Below are positions 20,701 to 26,448 of a stretch of 26,608 nucleotides of DNA, one piece after another (within the stretch, counting starts at the first letter, position 1; each line of letters begins with the position of its first letter). Source of the DNA: Coptodactyla brooksi. Lineage: Eukaryota; Arthropoda; Insecta; Coleoptera; Scarabaeidae. The notes beneath the pieces are model-generated. The model was not told the origin of the DNA and made no database searches. It saw only the letters and a list, made by a program, of their open reading frames with translations. The position numbers and the translations under genes were made by a program. The DNA is taken from the NCBI GenBank assembly GCA_033557675.1, contig JAWQRM010000206.1, positions 1 through 26,608 of the forward strand, read 5' to 3'.

Positions 20701-22853
20701 TTTTCTATGGTTTTGAAGCCTAGAAAACCACATATCACGAAAACCACAAAATATGGCTTCCTGTAATCAATTTGGCTTCAAAAAAGATCTTCAGCTACCG
20801 ATATCAGATGTTCACCATCTAGTAAGAGAAGGAGAATTCCCATTTAAAACCATTGAAAATGAGATACCTTTGCTAAATTTCTTTTGACCCAATAATTTAT
20901 AATGATTAATTGTTGACCATAAAACTACCTATAGCATGGTTTAATATTTAATATATTTACAGGCTGCAGGTAGTAGGAGTAGTGAAGAAAAGGAGAGAGT
21001 ATTTAAGGAATTGTGTGCCAATTTTATGCCTGTGATGCATAAGTTCTTTGAAGAGCAATATCCTCACCCCAGCATATGGTATGAACGAAGGAGGGCATAT
21101 ACTCATAGCCTAGCTACAACTAGTATATCTGGATATGTGTTAGGATTGGGTGACAGACATGGTGGTAACATTTTGTTAGACGAAAATACCGCTGAAGTTA
21201 TACATATTGACTTTGGAATAGCTTTTGAACAAGGAAAATTATTACCGACACCAGAGACGGTACCATTTAGATTGACTAGAGACCTGGAAGATGGTATGGG
21301 TGCTACAGGCGTTAATGGCATCTTTAAAAGGTTCCTATTTACAAAACTATTGTACATTATTATTATACATCAGATAGCTATCAAAAAATGGAGAAGAATG
21401 TAACTCCTTTATTTATTATCCGATTTTGAATGGGATCAAATGCTCTGTAAATGTATAATGCAGAAATCTGTACAGCATTTGATCCCACATAAGTTCATCA
21501 AAATTGGACAGAAAATAAAATACTTCCATGCTCCGCCATTTTTTTATAGTTACTTGGAATTTACAAATAGGTAGTACTGCAGTTTGTCAAGACTCTGCTA
21601 TAATATTTTTGCAGTTAAAGAAATGAATTACATTATACACTGATTTCTTATTGTAGTGAAAATCTATCTGTTTACTTCCAAATTTTGCTTCAGATAGCAA
21701 TGATTAAAAGGGTATTTCAGTTTTGAAAGGGGCTATTCAAAAAATGTATTAAACCAAACTAGTTATATTTTAAGTGACATGTATGTATTGTTCAACAAAT
21801 AGCAATTGCAAAACTGCTACATTTGATATAAGTAGGAGTCTAAAGTTTTGGTGAATAGTTTCTAGAAATAGTTTTGGTGAAAAAAGAAATTAAATTTTAG
21901 TGGACTATTGTTTGATAACCAGATGGTAGTGGTAACTTATTAGAAACATGATTCCTACTCTGTCTACGGCAGCGATGCCATGCATGATTCCACAGTTACC
22001 ACATTTCATTGTTTATTATACCACAAGTGCGTTTGAGTTAATATCGTAGAATTAACTGCTAGTAATTTTTCTTTCCAATTCTTTCAACTCTTCCGTGATG
22101 CTATTTCCTGAACCTTCCATTCTAAAATTTGATTTGTATTTGATATGTGTCTGATATTTTAATAACCCTAATATTTAATTGATGATAATCCTAATGATAA
22201 ACCTGATGATAAATATGACTTTAATTAACATCGATGCTTTCATAACCAGCACTAAGCAATTTTAGAGTATTTTTAAAATTGCCCGAAATATGCATTAATA
22301 ATAAGATTCAATACAATAAGAGCACATTTACAAAAAATATATATTAAGTTAAGAATAATATAATAATAATAATATATATAACTAAATAATATATTTAAAT
22401 AATAATGTGAATAAAAAAATTTTTTTTAGATCATGTGAAAAGACAATGGAAGTTTTACGACAAAATTGGGAAACTATAACTAGCATACTGGAGGTTTTAC
22501 TGTACGATCCTTTGTATGCTTGGACAATTACACCAGCACAGGCCTACAGTCGTCAGAATTATGATGATAATTCTCCCAGAGGATCAATGGGGTTCGGAAG
22601 TGTTGGTTTGTATAAATTACGCTGTTCAATTCATACTTAAGATTTGAACAAAGCAATTTCATTTTTTTGTTTAGATAATGAAAATTTAAACGTAACGGCA
22701 GAACGCGCATTGCTACGATTACATCAAAAGCTGCATGGAACCGAGGAAGGTGGATCATCGAGCGTAGAAGGGCAAGTGGAAAAATTAATACAACAAGCTC
22801 GTGATCCATCAAATTTAAGTCGTTTGTTCTATGGATGGCAAGCATTTTTGTAA
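2865..22853 (+). CDS. ATM: ATM checkpoint kinase (PI3K-like Ser/Thr kinase), 5'-partial, 22 exons joined
   Basis: ATM phosphorylates p53-, CHK2- and H2A-type targets at SQ/TQ sites after double-strand breaks and supports telomere protection in insects (family knowledge). Joined exons: 2865-3196, 3260-3496, 4013-4161, 4214-4447, 5128-6166, 6221-6371, 9289-9434, 9489-11216, 11269-11506, 14229-14476, 14528-14745, 14799-15024, 15292-15982, 16895-17087, 17141-17339, 17697-17914, 17968-18194, 18269-18870, 20540-20677, 20963-21330, 22430-22605, 22675-22853. They form one uninterrupted frame of about 2,644 codons. Seen in order: an alpha-helical N-terminal HEAT-type region, the FAT domain (about exons 12-18), kinase motifs LVKGKDDLRQDA (near residue 2315), GLGDRHGGN (near 2466) and HIDFG (near 2485), and a FATC tail ending LSRLFYGWQAFL. 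Collinearity with vertebrate ATM, rather than ATR, mTOR or DNA-PKcs, is clear in RLHHPHGA, CLGEIG, ARFSDLEYQR, SLWLEN and KDHPHHT. The start codon is upstream of the window. No promoter is visible. Confidence 0.95.
3260..3496 (+). CDS. ATM: ATM exon 2 of window
   Basis: The acceptor is CCATTAG|GAA after a 63-nt intron and the donor is CAG|GTATAT. The exon has 79 codons, phase 0 at both ends. It encodes LQIRLHHPHGA, the counterpart of LQIYIHHPKGA in vertebrate ATM, which fixes both gene identity and frame. Confidence 0.92.
3497..4012 (+). other. ATM intron 2
   Basis: A 516-nt intron that contains the palindromic MITE at 3652-3820. The remainder is AT-rich with no recognised content. Confidence 0.8.
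3652..3820. mobile_element. Palindromic MITE in ATM intron 2 (family A)
   Basis: Imperfect inverted repeats of about 40 bp bound a 169-bp unit: the left arm has CACCACTACACCAAATCTGG and AAAATACCTGCTC, the right arm GAGCAGGTATTTTCCAATTT then TGGTGTAGTGGTG. It has no coding capacity. A related, shorter palindrome sits at 7484-7580. Confidence 0.8.
4013..4161 (+). CDS. ATM: ATM exon 3 of window
   Basis: The acceptor is TTTTCTAG|GTA and the donor CTG|GTACGG, ending in phase 2. It contains QPAKRLKLDIG, corresponding to the basic PCKRKKIELG stretch of vertebrate ATM, in a low-complexity Ser/Asp-rich context. This exon lacks 60 open codons in one frame, so it is easy to miss. Confidence 0.85.
4214..4447 (+). 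CDS. ATM: ATM exon 4 of window
   Basis: The acceptor is TTTCCAG|G after a 52-nt intron and the donor is TTAG|GTACGA, ending in phase 2. The exon joins in frame to exon 5 as ...DEMLR|SLTLHQ. The open frame runs 12 codons past the donor, but that tail shows no homology. The DELWNFVTDEML segment aligns with LLKLWNKIWCITF of vertebrate ATM. Confidence 0.88.
4448..5127 (+). other. ATM intron 4
   Basis: A 680-nt intron that contains the TTAA MITE. An open stretch at 4450-4620 is read-through with no ATM similarity, and I see nothing else in it. Confidence 0.75.
4641..4787. mobile_element. TTAA-flanked, piggyBac-type MITE in ATM intron 4
   Basis: A 147-bp near-perfect palindrome is flanked by TTAA on both sides (4637-4640 and 4788-4791). 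It begins CCCTTAATAATCAAAAGGCT and ends with the complement AGCCTTTTGATCGTTAAGGG, so the inverted repeats reach about 36 bp. A second inner inverted pair is AAATACTTTAAAAATC and GATTTTTAAAGTATTT. A TTAA duplication with C-rich tips is the hallmark of piggyBac elements. It has no coding capacity. Confidence 0.8.
5128..6166 (+). CDS. ATM: ATM exon 5 of window (large HEAT-repeat exon)
   Basis: The acceptor is TTTTTTAG|A and the donor ATG|GTATGC. The exon has 1,039 nt, ends in phase 0 and is fully open. Its KTKIIKWMLHYDE segment aligns with LKESIMKWLLFYQ of vertebrate ATM. The rest is poorly conserved helical solenoid with an acidic run (about 5990-6020). Confidence 0.93.
6221..6371 (+). CDS. ATM: ATM exon 6 of window
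   Basis: The acceptor is CATTTTAG|CGC after a 54-nt intron and the donor is CATA|GTAAGT. The 151-nt exon ends in phase 1 and joins exon 7 in frame. It is the intact copy of an exon whose 3' three-quarters recurs in degenerate form at about 7858-7975. Confidence 0.88.
6255..6585 (+). repeat. Tandem-duplication copy 1 (functional exon 6 plus following intron)
   Basis: This segment, from inside exon 6 into its intron, is repeated about 1.6 kb downstream (7858 to about 8190) in the same orientation. Shared blocks include CTCTACAAAAAATATGGAC and GTAACCTTTATGCTTTG. Similarity by eye is roughly 80 percent over about 330 bp and covers exon and intron equally. Confidence 0.85.
6785..7814 (+). pseudogene. 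Mariner-family transposase pseudogene
   Basis: Remnants of a mariner transposase occur in order: an HTH-like segment (VYKWYKHFQEGCEDVEYDER, REVADLVGIS), a catalytic start (IITRDETWL), a second catalytic region (NNLHYDNASAH), QPLYLLDMPP in place of HPPYSPDLAP, and a C terminus (KGHFANIEEIK, CFEDWKK, ELFEGDKI) ending at TAA 7812-7814 with AATAAA following. Multiple stops and frameshifts, plus a 97-bp nested palindrome, show it is dead. The terminal repeats were not located. Confidence 0.85.
7484..7580. mobile_element. Palindromic MITE nested in the mariner relic (family A)
   Basis: This is a 97-bp near-perfect palindrome with outer arms AAAGTTTGAACTATTGCCAC and GTGGTAATTGTTTAAACTTT and the CACCACTACACCAAA core shared with the MITE in intron 2. 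It splits the mariner transposase just before its QPLYLLDMPP segment, so it is the younger insertion. Confidence 0.75.
7858..7975 (+). pseudogene. Degenerate duplicate of ATM exon 6
   Basis: It aligns codon for codon with exon 6 (VLSE, ESLQKIWTHHSTEY, SVI, VLEI are shared) and stays open for 37 codons before TAG at 7974-7976. Three defects suggest it is not spliced into ATM. It lacks the first ~35 nt of the exon and the acceptor, it has one extra base before the donor, which shifts the phase, and its final codons form an in-frame stop. Exon 6 joins exon 7 correctly without it. Confidence 0.85.
7858..8190 (+). repeat. Tandem-duplication copy 2
   Basis: Second copy of 6255-6585. It starts at AACTG directly downstream of the mariner relic and fades at about 8190. 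It includes the degenerate exon copy and a GTAAGTGGATATGT donor sequence that is still intact. Confidence 0.85.
8690..8920 (-). pseudogene. Possible antisense transposase scrap with helix-turn-helix
   Basis: On the minus strand 8803 to about 8693 reads ICAILEADNIKPTTQVAQKL followed by GVCNKTVV, then a stop. This has the look of the second helix-turn-helix of mariner/Tc1 transposases (xxIIEADxxKTTREVAxxLxVxxxTV). The flanking frames are broken. A weak assignment from pattern only. Confidence 0.35.
9061..9097. repeat. (TA)n microsatellite
   Basis: A TA dinucleotide run near the 3' end of intron 6, followed by degenerate GTATAT units. Confidence 0.95.
9289..9434 (+). CDS. ATM: ATM exon 7 of window
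   Basis: The acceptor is TATTTCAG|GT, after the 2.9-kb transposon-filled intron, and the donor is AAG|GTATTC. It enters in phase 1 and leaves in phase 0. There are 48 open codons (VHHIGNCESDQLSQYFYGLL...), consistent with the helical solenoid. Confidence 0.85.
9489..11216 (+). CDS. ATM: ATM exon 8 of window (largest exon)
   Basis: The acceptor is CTTACAG|GGA after a 54-nt intron. The donor is chosen as AAT|GTAACG (phase 0), giving 1,728 nt of HEAT-solenoid coding. The frame stays open to the stop at 11247, but only this donor joins smoothly to VCIEAVCCLGEIG in the next exon. Matches to vertebrate ATM include RPTCKMSDFCVRT (RPSCIMDVSLRS), LDPLPQISELIDI (LDPFPDHVVFKDL) and LIGEINHFL (LLEEINHFL). 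A second phase-0 GT at 11187 is a possible alternative donor. Confidence 0.93.
11269..11506 (+). CDS. ATM: ATM exon 9 of window
   Basis: The acceptor is ATTTTTAG|GTA after a 52-nt intron and the donor is ATAA|GTAAGT. It enters in phase 0 and leaves in phase 1. The exon carries EAVCCLGEIG, matching EAVGSCLGEVG just before the FAT region of vertebrate ATM. The following intron is 2.7 kb and contains a hAT relic. Confidence 0.9.
11729..11762. repeat. (AT)n microsatellite
   Basis: An AT dinucleotide run followed by a T tract, in intron 9 upstream of the hAT relic. Confidence 0.95.
12060..12823 (+). pseudogene. hAT transposase pseudogene (ZBED5/SCAND3-like)
   Basis: Segments in several frames recall the ZBED5/SCAND3/FAM200 group: VVNYIKTISVKSRILAALCE and DMRSEHKTLFY (12175-12280), LFYLVGIFEKLNSLNLQRQE then NIFDLSAF (12360-12455), and a 103-codon open end (12510-12821) with LRILLPVSTSYLCETGFST-type hAT_C dimerisation sequence and KSRYRNK. 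Stops at several points, the missing N-terminal zinc finger and most of the RNase H core missing make it nonfunctional. Confidence 0.8.
12060..13078 (+). mobile_element. 5'-truncated hAT transposon relic
   Basis: The 3' end carries the hAT-type terminal repeat CAGTTTGAGAATTGCTG (13062-13078), reverse complement of the familiar CAGCxxTTCTCAAACTG tip, preceded by GTGTGCCCCA. The matching left tip was not found, so the 5' end is missing or unrecognisable. A broken transposase lies inside. Confidence 0.75.
14229..14476 (+). CDS. ATM: ATM exon 10 of window
   Basis: The acceptor is TTCTACAG|AA and the donor AAT|GTAAAT. It enters in phase 1 and leaves in phase 0. The segment NNHKAWIIELVCAFL aligns with ENHDIWIKTLTCAFL of vertebrate ATM, followed by the counterpart of the LKPMCEV segment. 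Confidence 0.93.
14528..14745 (+). CDS. ATM: ATM exon 11 of window
   Basis: The acceptor is GTAACAG|GTT after a 51-nt intron and the donor is TTCGG|GTATT, ending in phase 2. FCEKLLPYIVLLYG aligns with FCQTVLPYLIHDILL in vertebrate ATM. Confidence 0.9.
14799..15024 (+). CDS. ATM: ATM exon 12 of window (FAT domain begins about here)
   Basis: The acceptor is TATTGCAG|GC after a 53-nt intron and the donor is CGG|GTAAGT, ending in phase 0. LNYLKLAQAAFYCSRFF aligns with LNYLEVAKVAQSCAAHF, at the beginning of the FAT helical repeats. Confidence 0.92.
15292..15982 (+). CDS. ATM: ATM exon 13 of window (FAT domain)
   Basis: The acceptor is TTCTTTTAG|TCA and the donor GCAG|GTAATT, ending in phase 1. 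It encodes YSAIGEVDGLNGCG, matching YRSIGEPDSLYGCGGG, followed by TPR-like FAT helices. The downstream intron is 912 nt. Confidence 0.94.
15983..16894 (+). other. ATM intron 13
   Basis: A 912-nt AT-rich intron. An antisense open stretch near its 3' end is described separately. Otherwise nothing is recognised. Confidence 0.75.
16575..16730 (-). pseudogene. Antisense acidic ORF fragment, family unknown
   Basis: On the minus strand about 50 codons run KCEQHIIKEEKISMLDGLMD, then a Ser/Asp-rich SSSTGSDDDSDSNFLDYENL ending in TAG at 16577-16575. A further open piece in another frame lies upstream (about 16890-16790). The acidic C-terminal tail is typical of transposon-encoded proteins, so this is probably a relic, but I cannot name the family. 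Confidence 0.3.
16895..17087 (+). CDS. ATM: ATM exon 14 of window (FAT domain)
   Basis: The acceptor is CTTTACAG|AA and the donor TAAA|GTAATG, ending in phase 2. The segment LEEAKICWAMKDKVTA aligns with LEEAQVFWAKKEQSLA of vertebrate ATM. Reading past the donor meets a stop at once. Confidence 0.9.
17141..17339 (+). CDS. ATM: ATM exon 15 of window (FAT domain)
   Basis: The acceptor is AAACCGTAG|G after a 53-nt intron and the donor is AGA|GTAAGT, ending in phase 0. It contains YGQWMAETRSENPQVI and ARFSDLEYQR, which match CGNWLAETCLENPAVI and ARFSDTQYQR of ATM. Confidence 0.93.
17340..17696 (+). other. ATM intron 15
   Basis: A 357-nt intron. Near its 3' end are inverted and direct partial copies of TTTATTGTATTATG (17610-17690), so the acceptor sits beside a potential stem. 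Nothing else is recognised. Confidence 0.7.
17697..17914 (+). CDS. ATM: ATM exon 16 of window (FAT domain)
   Basis: The acceptor is TTATTGCAG|ATA and the donor ATAAA|GTAAAT, ending in phase 2. The segment IRSYVKSAEFEQK aligns with IENYMKSSEFENK. The charged, Lys/Glu-rich middle is predicted to be a long helix. Confidence 0.92.
17968..18194 (+). CDS. ATM: ATM exon 17 of window (FAT domain)
   Basis: The acceptor is AATTGTAG|G after a 53-nt intron and the donor is ATTG|GTTTGT, ending in phase 1. It encodes FRVLSLWLENRNSDD and KIPSYKF, matching FRLCSLWLENSGVSE and KIPTYKF of ATM. Confidence 0.93.
18269..18870 (+). CDS. ATM: ATM exon 18 of window (end of FAT, N-lobe of kinase)
   Basis: The acceptor is TTTTTTAG|AG after a 74-nt intron and the donor is AAG|GTCAGT, ending in phase 0. 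It opens with ERCAKDHPHHT (RISMDHPHHT in vertebrates). It continues into the kinase N-lobe, including GGINKPK and LLVKGKDDLRQDAVMEQVF, which carries the conserved lysine of the PIKK ATP site. Confidence 0.95.
18871..20539 (+). other. ATM intron 18
   Basis: A 1,669-nt intron within the kinase domain. It begins with a palindromic pogo/Tigger-like element. The remaining 1.4 kb is AT-rich; the 118-codon open frame at 19137-19493 starts in AT-rich DNA and matches nothing I recognise. Confidence 0.75.
18905..19060. mobile_element. Palindromic pogo/Tigger-tip-like element in ATM intron 18
   Basis: It starts with three tandem imperfect 17-bp units: CTCGATAATGTAAACAC, TGGATAATGCAAACAT, CATGCTAATGTAAACAC (18909-18958). 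These resemble Tigger terminal motifs of the CTCGATAATCCG kind. The stretch ATCATGCTAATGTAAAC and CATACTATAGATG folds back on CATCCTATAGTAC and TTTCACATTAGCGTGAT (18998-19041). A further related copy (ACTTGATAATGG...TAAACATTGCATAATC) lies near 19829-19864. Confidence 0.5.
20540..20677 (+). CDS. ATM: ATM exon 19 of window (kinase domain hinge region)
   Basis: The acceptor is ATTTGCAG|GTA and the donor AAG|GTAATG. It has 46 codons, phase 0 at both ends. VVPLSKRSGVLEWVE is nearly identical to the VVPLSQRSGVLEW block of ATM. Confidence 0.95.
20963..21330 (+). CDS. ATM: ATM exon 20 of window (kinase catalytic and activation loops)
   Basis: The acceptor is ATTTACAG|GCT and the donor AAAAG|GTTCCT, ending in phase 2. 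The donor is weak but needed to join the next exon. It carries the catalytic loop GLGDRHGGNIL (Asp, His, Asn), the metal-binding HIDFG, and the activation segment FEQGKLLPTPETVPFRL. All residues needed for catalysis are present, so an active kinase is expected. Confidence 0.96.
21331..22429 (+). other. ATM intron 20
   Basis: A 1,099-nt intron that separates the activation-loop exon from the C-lobe exon. It contains a palindromic MITE just inside its 5' end and a TAA/TA-rich simple-sequence stretch at about 22350-22400 before the acceptor. Confidence 0.8.
21383..21545. mobile_element. Palindromic MITE in ATM intron 20
   Basis: This is a 163-bp imperfect palindrome with arms of about 70 bp. 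The left end AAAAAATGGAGAAG pairs with the right end CTCCGCCATTTTTTT, and the inner arms GGGATCAAATGCTCTGTA and TACAGCATTTGATCCC are nearly perfect. ATAG-containing sequence flanks both ends and may be a duplication. It has no coding capacity and starts 53 bp after the exon 20 donor. Confidence 0.75.
22430..22605 (+). CDS. ATM: ATM exon 21 of window (kinase C-lobe)
   Basis: The acceptor is TTTTTTTAG|A and the donor GTTG|GTTTGT, ending in phase 1. It encodes SCEKTMEVLRQNWET and VLLYDPLYAWT, matching CCEKTMEVMRNSQET and VLLYDPLFDWT of ATM. Confidence 0.94.
22675..22853 (+). CDS. ATM: ATM exon 22 of window (FATC, terminal exon)
   Basis: The acceptor is TGTTTAG|AT after a 69-nt intron, and the exon ends at the TAA at 22851-22853. 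The end is a canonical FATC domain: SVEGQVEKLIQQARDPSNL followed by SRLFYGWQAFL. The final residues LFYGWQAFL replace LFPGWKAWV of vertebrates. FATC is needed for kinase activity and, in ATM, for TIP60 association (family knowledge). Confidence 0.95.
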
Positions 22854-23069
22854 TATCAATTTAAATTATTATTTTTATAACCATTTAAAGTTTTTAATAT
22901 ATTATTTTTTGCAATATCAGTTTTTTCAATATCTTATTATTGAATAAGCAATATCTTTCACATGAAGAAATCACAAAATTGGCGTACACAAAGCAAGTTT
23001 AGGTATATTTACAAATTATTAAACAAAACAAAAATTTCCATTATTTTCCTTATTGATTTTCCCCCAAAC

Positions 23070-23075
23070 AATAAA
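23070..23075 (+). promoter_or_regulatory. Candidate polyadenylation signal for ATM
   Basis: An AATAAA hexamer lies about 217 nt after the ATM stop codon, in AT-rich DNA. It is the first canonical signal downstream of the stop, so it would give a short 3' UTR. Confidence 0.45.
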
Positions 23076-23735
23076 AACACAGATAATTAGATAGGAGCAA
23101 AACAAGTAATGACAATGCTTTATTAGGTAATTATTTAATTTTAATCTTCTTGGCATGGGTCCCAATAATTTTTGTGATTTTTCTGATGTTATTGCTTACC
23201 ATTAAAATGTGTTACCATGAATGCTTTATAGAATTAAGGTGCTATTATAGGCATAAGGGGTGTATTATATTCAATCATTGGCCTACAAGCTGACCAGCAT
23301 TCAAGATCCAAGTATGCCTTCAAATATTGAGGACGTTTTGTTGTATATAAATTGCCATTGTGAGGTTTTGTAAAACCTCTTGCTCGTTTCTGGAGATCCT
23401 ATCAGAACAATGTGTGAAAATAAAAATGATCAATTCCTAGACCCATCATCACAAAGGAGTAAATTGAGTCAATTTATCAACACCTGTTCCAATCAGTTAT
23501 CTGGTTAAGTAAATAAAATATACAGCTCTTGAAATAACAATGGTCGATTATATGGTAGTCTAGGTAGAGAGCAACATACTGAACCGAGCAAGTGGTATGA
23601 CATCACCTTTATCTAATATCCCTTAACTGATGTTAAAACAAAGAGATATCAAAGTATTTGATCATAGTCACTGCTACATGAGATGCAAGAGCTTGCAATG
23701 AACAAACGAAGCAATGAACAAACGAAGCAAACGAA

Positions 23736-23773
23736 GCTCTGTCTACCTTCAAACCAATGAAGGTAAACAGAGC
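23736..23773. repeat. Strong hairpin, 16-bp stem
   Basis: GCTCTGTCTACCTTCA (23736-23751) pairs with TGAAGGTAAACAGAGC (23758-23773) with one mismatch across a 6-nt loop. It directly follows a short tandem repeat, CAATGAACAAACGAAG twice (about 23696-23727). It may be a transposon tip or an unstable palindrome. Confidence 0.7.
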
Positions 23774-23807
23774 TTACCTTCTAATACCTACCTATTTTCA
23801 AGAGTGG

Positions 23808-23985
23808 AGATAATAATTACCGCCCAATTAGTATCCACCGTTTCCGTATCATCTAAAATTTATCAAATGTAATATATGATACATCAAATAACCTTTTATA
23901 TAATGCACAATTTGGTTTCTGAAGGGGTATCTGTACCTCAGGTGCAGTAGTAAAACTTGTGGATTTCTGCTCACTGGAGTGAGAC
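23808..23985 (+). pseudogene. Non-LTR retrotransposon reverse-transcriptase fragment
   Basis: One frame reads DNNYRPISIHR, the start of the RT domain (NYRPISLLP-type motif). A second frame about 80 bp on reads NAQFGF, a stop, then RGICTSGAVVKLVDF, matching the NQFGFRxGxSTxDAVxxLxD motif of jockey/CR1-type LINEs. It is frame-shifted, very short and not active. Confidence 0.7.
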
Positions 23986-24588
23986 ATATGAGAGTGGTAT
24001 ATCTTTACGTTTATCATTTTGATGATATAGTGATGAAATTTCTTAGTTTTCATAGATGGTTGAGATGTAGCTCATCATTTTCATTGTTTTATTACATGTT
24101 ATCCAGGTATTACATTGTTTCCAAAAAGATCTTAAAGTAATTATTTCAAAAACCTTTAATATTTTGTTGAGGGTTTTGAGACCTATCATCACTGATTCTG
24201 GGGATATCACAGTGAATGTCAATGAGCAATTACTCTTTACACGGATTCTGTGGCAAGGTACATGTTACGAACAAATAGGTAGTTCACTGATGATGATAGT
24301 AGACTTGTTTATTAAAAAGTTTGAAAATGATCAAGTTACCGATACTCTTCTAGCGGCCTGTTATTTTATTTATTTTAAGATTAAAATATAACTAGAAGGT
24401 GTATATCATACATGACTTTTTCTTACCTTACCCCTGGTTTAAATATAAGAAAAAATTGTAAATGAAATTTCCATTCGTACCTGCCGTCTTTTTCCAAAAA
24501 TGTAATAACGCCCACACGGTGCGATTTAGAACTGATGTGTAATAATTAAAGTGACCCTCGAGTCTTACAAGGACTTCAAAAATATCAT

Positions 24589-24660
24589 AATATACAGAGT
24601 GTTCCATTTAAGAACCTTTAGTTGGACAGTATTTAGAATAAACCGAACACTCTGTATATT
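24589..24660. mobile_element. 72-bp element with perfect 16-bp inverted repeats
   Basis: AATATACAGAGTGTTC at 24589-24604 is the exact reverse complement of GAACACTCTGTATATT at 24645-24660. Tips of the ACAGxGTGTTC type are common on small insect DNA elements (general knowledge). It has no coding capacity. Confidence 0.65.
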
Positions 24661-26342
24661 CGAAAACTGTTTCAAATTGTGAAGAGTTCGATGTCATGCA
24701 ACCTTTATTTGAAACATTTTTTTCTAAAGAGAGCAATATCCGAGATTAAGAACGAAATATCCTCTTGCCCCATACTGGGATGGACTGTTTTTTTATTATT
24801 AATTACGCGTATAACTTGAGAATTGTTGATTTTAAGCATATACTATCCTTATAATGTTTTACTCGCAATTTTATGTACATTACAAAAATATATTTTGATA
24901 CAAAAAGTTGTTAAAAAATCAAAAAAATTTTAGATTAAGTACCTCAACCATAGAGGCAATTTTTACGAAATCCTTATTGTGACGAGATTATATGATAATT
25001 AGTTTGTGTGTAAAATATTATTTAAACAGTCTAATGTGGTAGTCTAAGAACTACTTACAGACGGACAGCCAGACAGACAAGATCCATCAAAATCTCGACA
25101 TCGATTTTTTTTTGAATGCAATACCTTCTCTTAAGGGGCAGTAAAAACAGCAGAATTTTGTAAACCCACCCTGGAAACCTAGCTGAGCACTGGCACTACT
25201 TTTAAATCACAGCAAATGTGCCATACATGGTGTTTATTTTTCACTGCCGCTAGGGACAAAGCAATATTTTCATAAGTTACCTTCACACTCCATGAGCCAA
25301 AGGTATTGATGGTAGCTTGTTGCCATTATGTAAAAGCACTGCTATCGGGCTAGCTTTCGAGGAATTTATGAAGTTTCCATTCGTTGGAATCATACAGGAA
25401 TACCCAAATCTATCATTAAAGCATTTATATCTGTAATCACATATACACTGATTTTTTTTTCATTTCAAAAATAGACTTAAAGATTCTATAGATTCAAAAA
25501 GATTCAAAAAATAGACTTCTATAAATTGAAATATTTGTACATTCAGCTAGTAGATTCCATTGTTGCAATCTAGAACCTAACAATTCTGACTGTTGTTTAG
25601 AAAGTTTTAAGGGATCATGTCTAGTTCCAGGGTGAAAGAAAACGTGATTTTCGGGGATTTTTGTAAGAATGCTCCGACTACTTTTTCTTACAACATATTG
25701 ATATTAAAAGTACACATATTGAACAATATTCAACATTGTTTTCGTTGAAAAATATTGAACATTAAGGAAGTTACGGCCACTTTAAGGAAACCTGATTTTT
25801 CAGAGGTAGGTTGTGGTGTACACGATAGCTCTGATTCAAAAAGATTCTGTTAATATGTGAATATCTTGTTCGTGAACGAAGGATTAAAAAAAATAATTTT
25901 TGACAAAACAAGCCCTTTATACAGAGAATAAGCCCGATAAAGTTTTAGGTCGATTGCTTTAACGGTTCTCAGGATATCGTGTACACCGTACGGGACTTCC
26001 GAAAATGTAATTTCGAGAAAAACGTGTTTAAAGTTTGCAGTCTAGTTATCAGTAGAGTATAATTTAATTTTTTAACTTACACAGAATGCCATAAAGGGAG
26101 CATTTTGTTGTCAATGTCACCTCCAAAGTATCAATTTTCTCCTGCCCACGACGCTATCTACCCTCTCGTGTAAAAAATAGAAACAGCTGACGTACTAAAT
26201 CAAAGTAAAAACGAAGTGACCACTACGTCAAGCTATGGAAAAAGAATCCTCGACGCACGTTTCACTAATCAAGTTAGCATAATCAGGGGCGATGAAAGAC
26301 AGTCTTTCATGTGTTTCATTTATGAAAAGTAAATAATTTTCT

Positions 26343-26348
26343 TTTATT
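26343..26348 (-). promoter_or_regulatory. Candidate polyadenylation signal for the minus-strand exon
   Basis: TTTATT on the plus strand reads AATAAA on the minus strand, about 100 nt after the candidate stop codon at 26449. Confidence 0.3.
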
Positions 26349-26448
26349 TTGAAAAATGAATGGAACTCAGAACACGAATAACAGAAAATCGTATTCGATT
26401 TTTTTCAAAATTTTGAACAACGAATATTTTCCTTTCCAGTGCGATGCT

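Larger units (their letters stand above)
22854..26448. other. ATM 3' UTR and intergenic region
   Basis: 3.6 kb with no host gene I can support. It contains the polyadenylation signal candidate, a short tandem repeat and hairpin (23698-23773), a LINE fragment, a 75-codon unrecognised open frame (24164-24391), a 72-bp inverted-repeat element, a GACAGACAGAC-like stretch (25061-25080) and about 1.3 kb of unremarkable AT-rich DNA from 25100. Confidence 0.7.

Noticed and set aside
2865..22853. ATM as a pseudogene, because of stops after several exons and a broken exon copy
   Set aside because: All 21 junctions have GT..AG with matching phases, no frameshift is needed, and the catalytic residues and FATC tail are intact.
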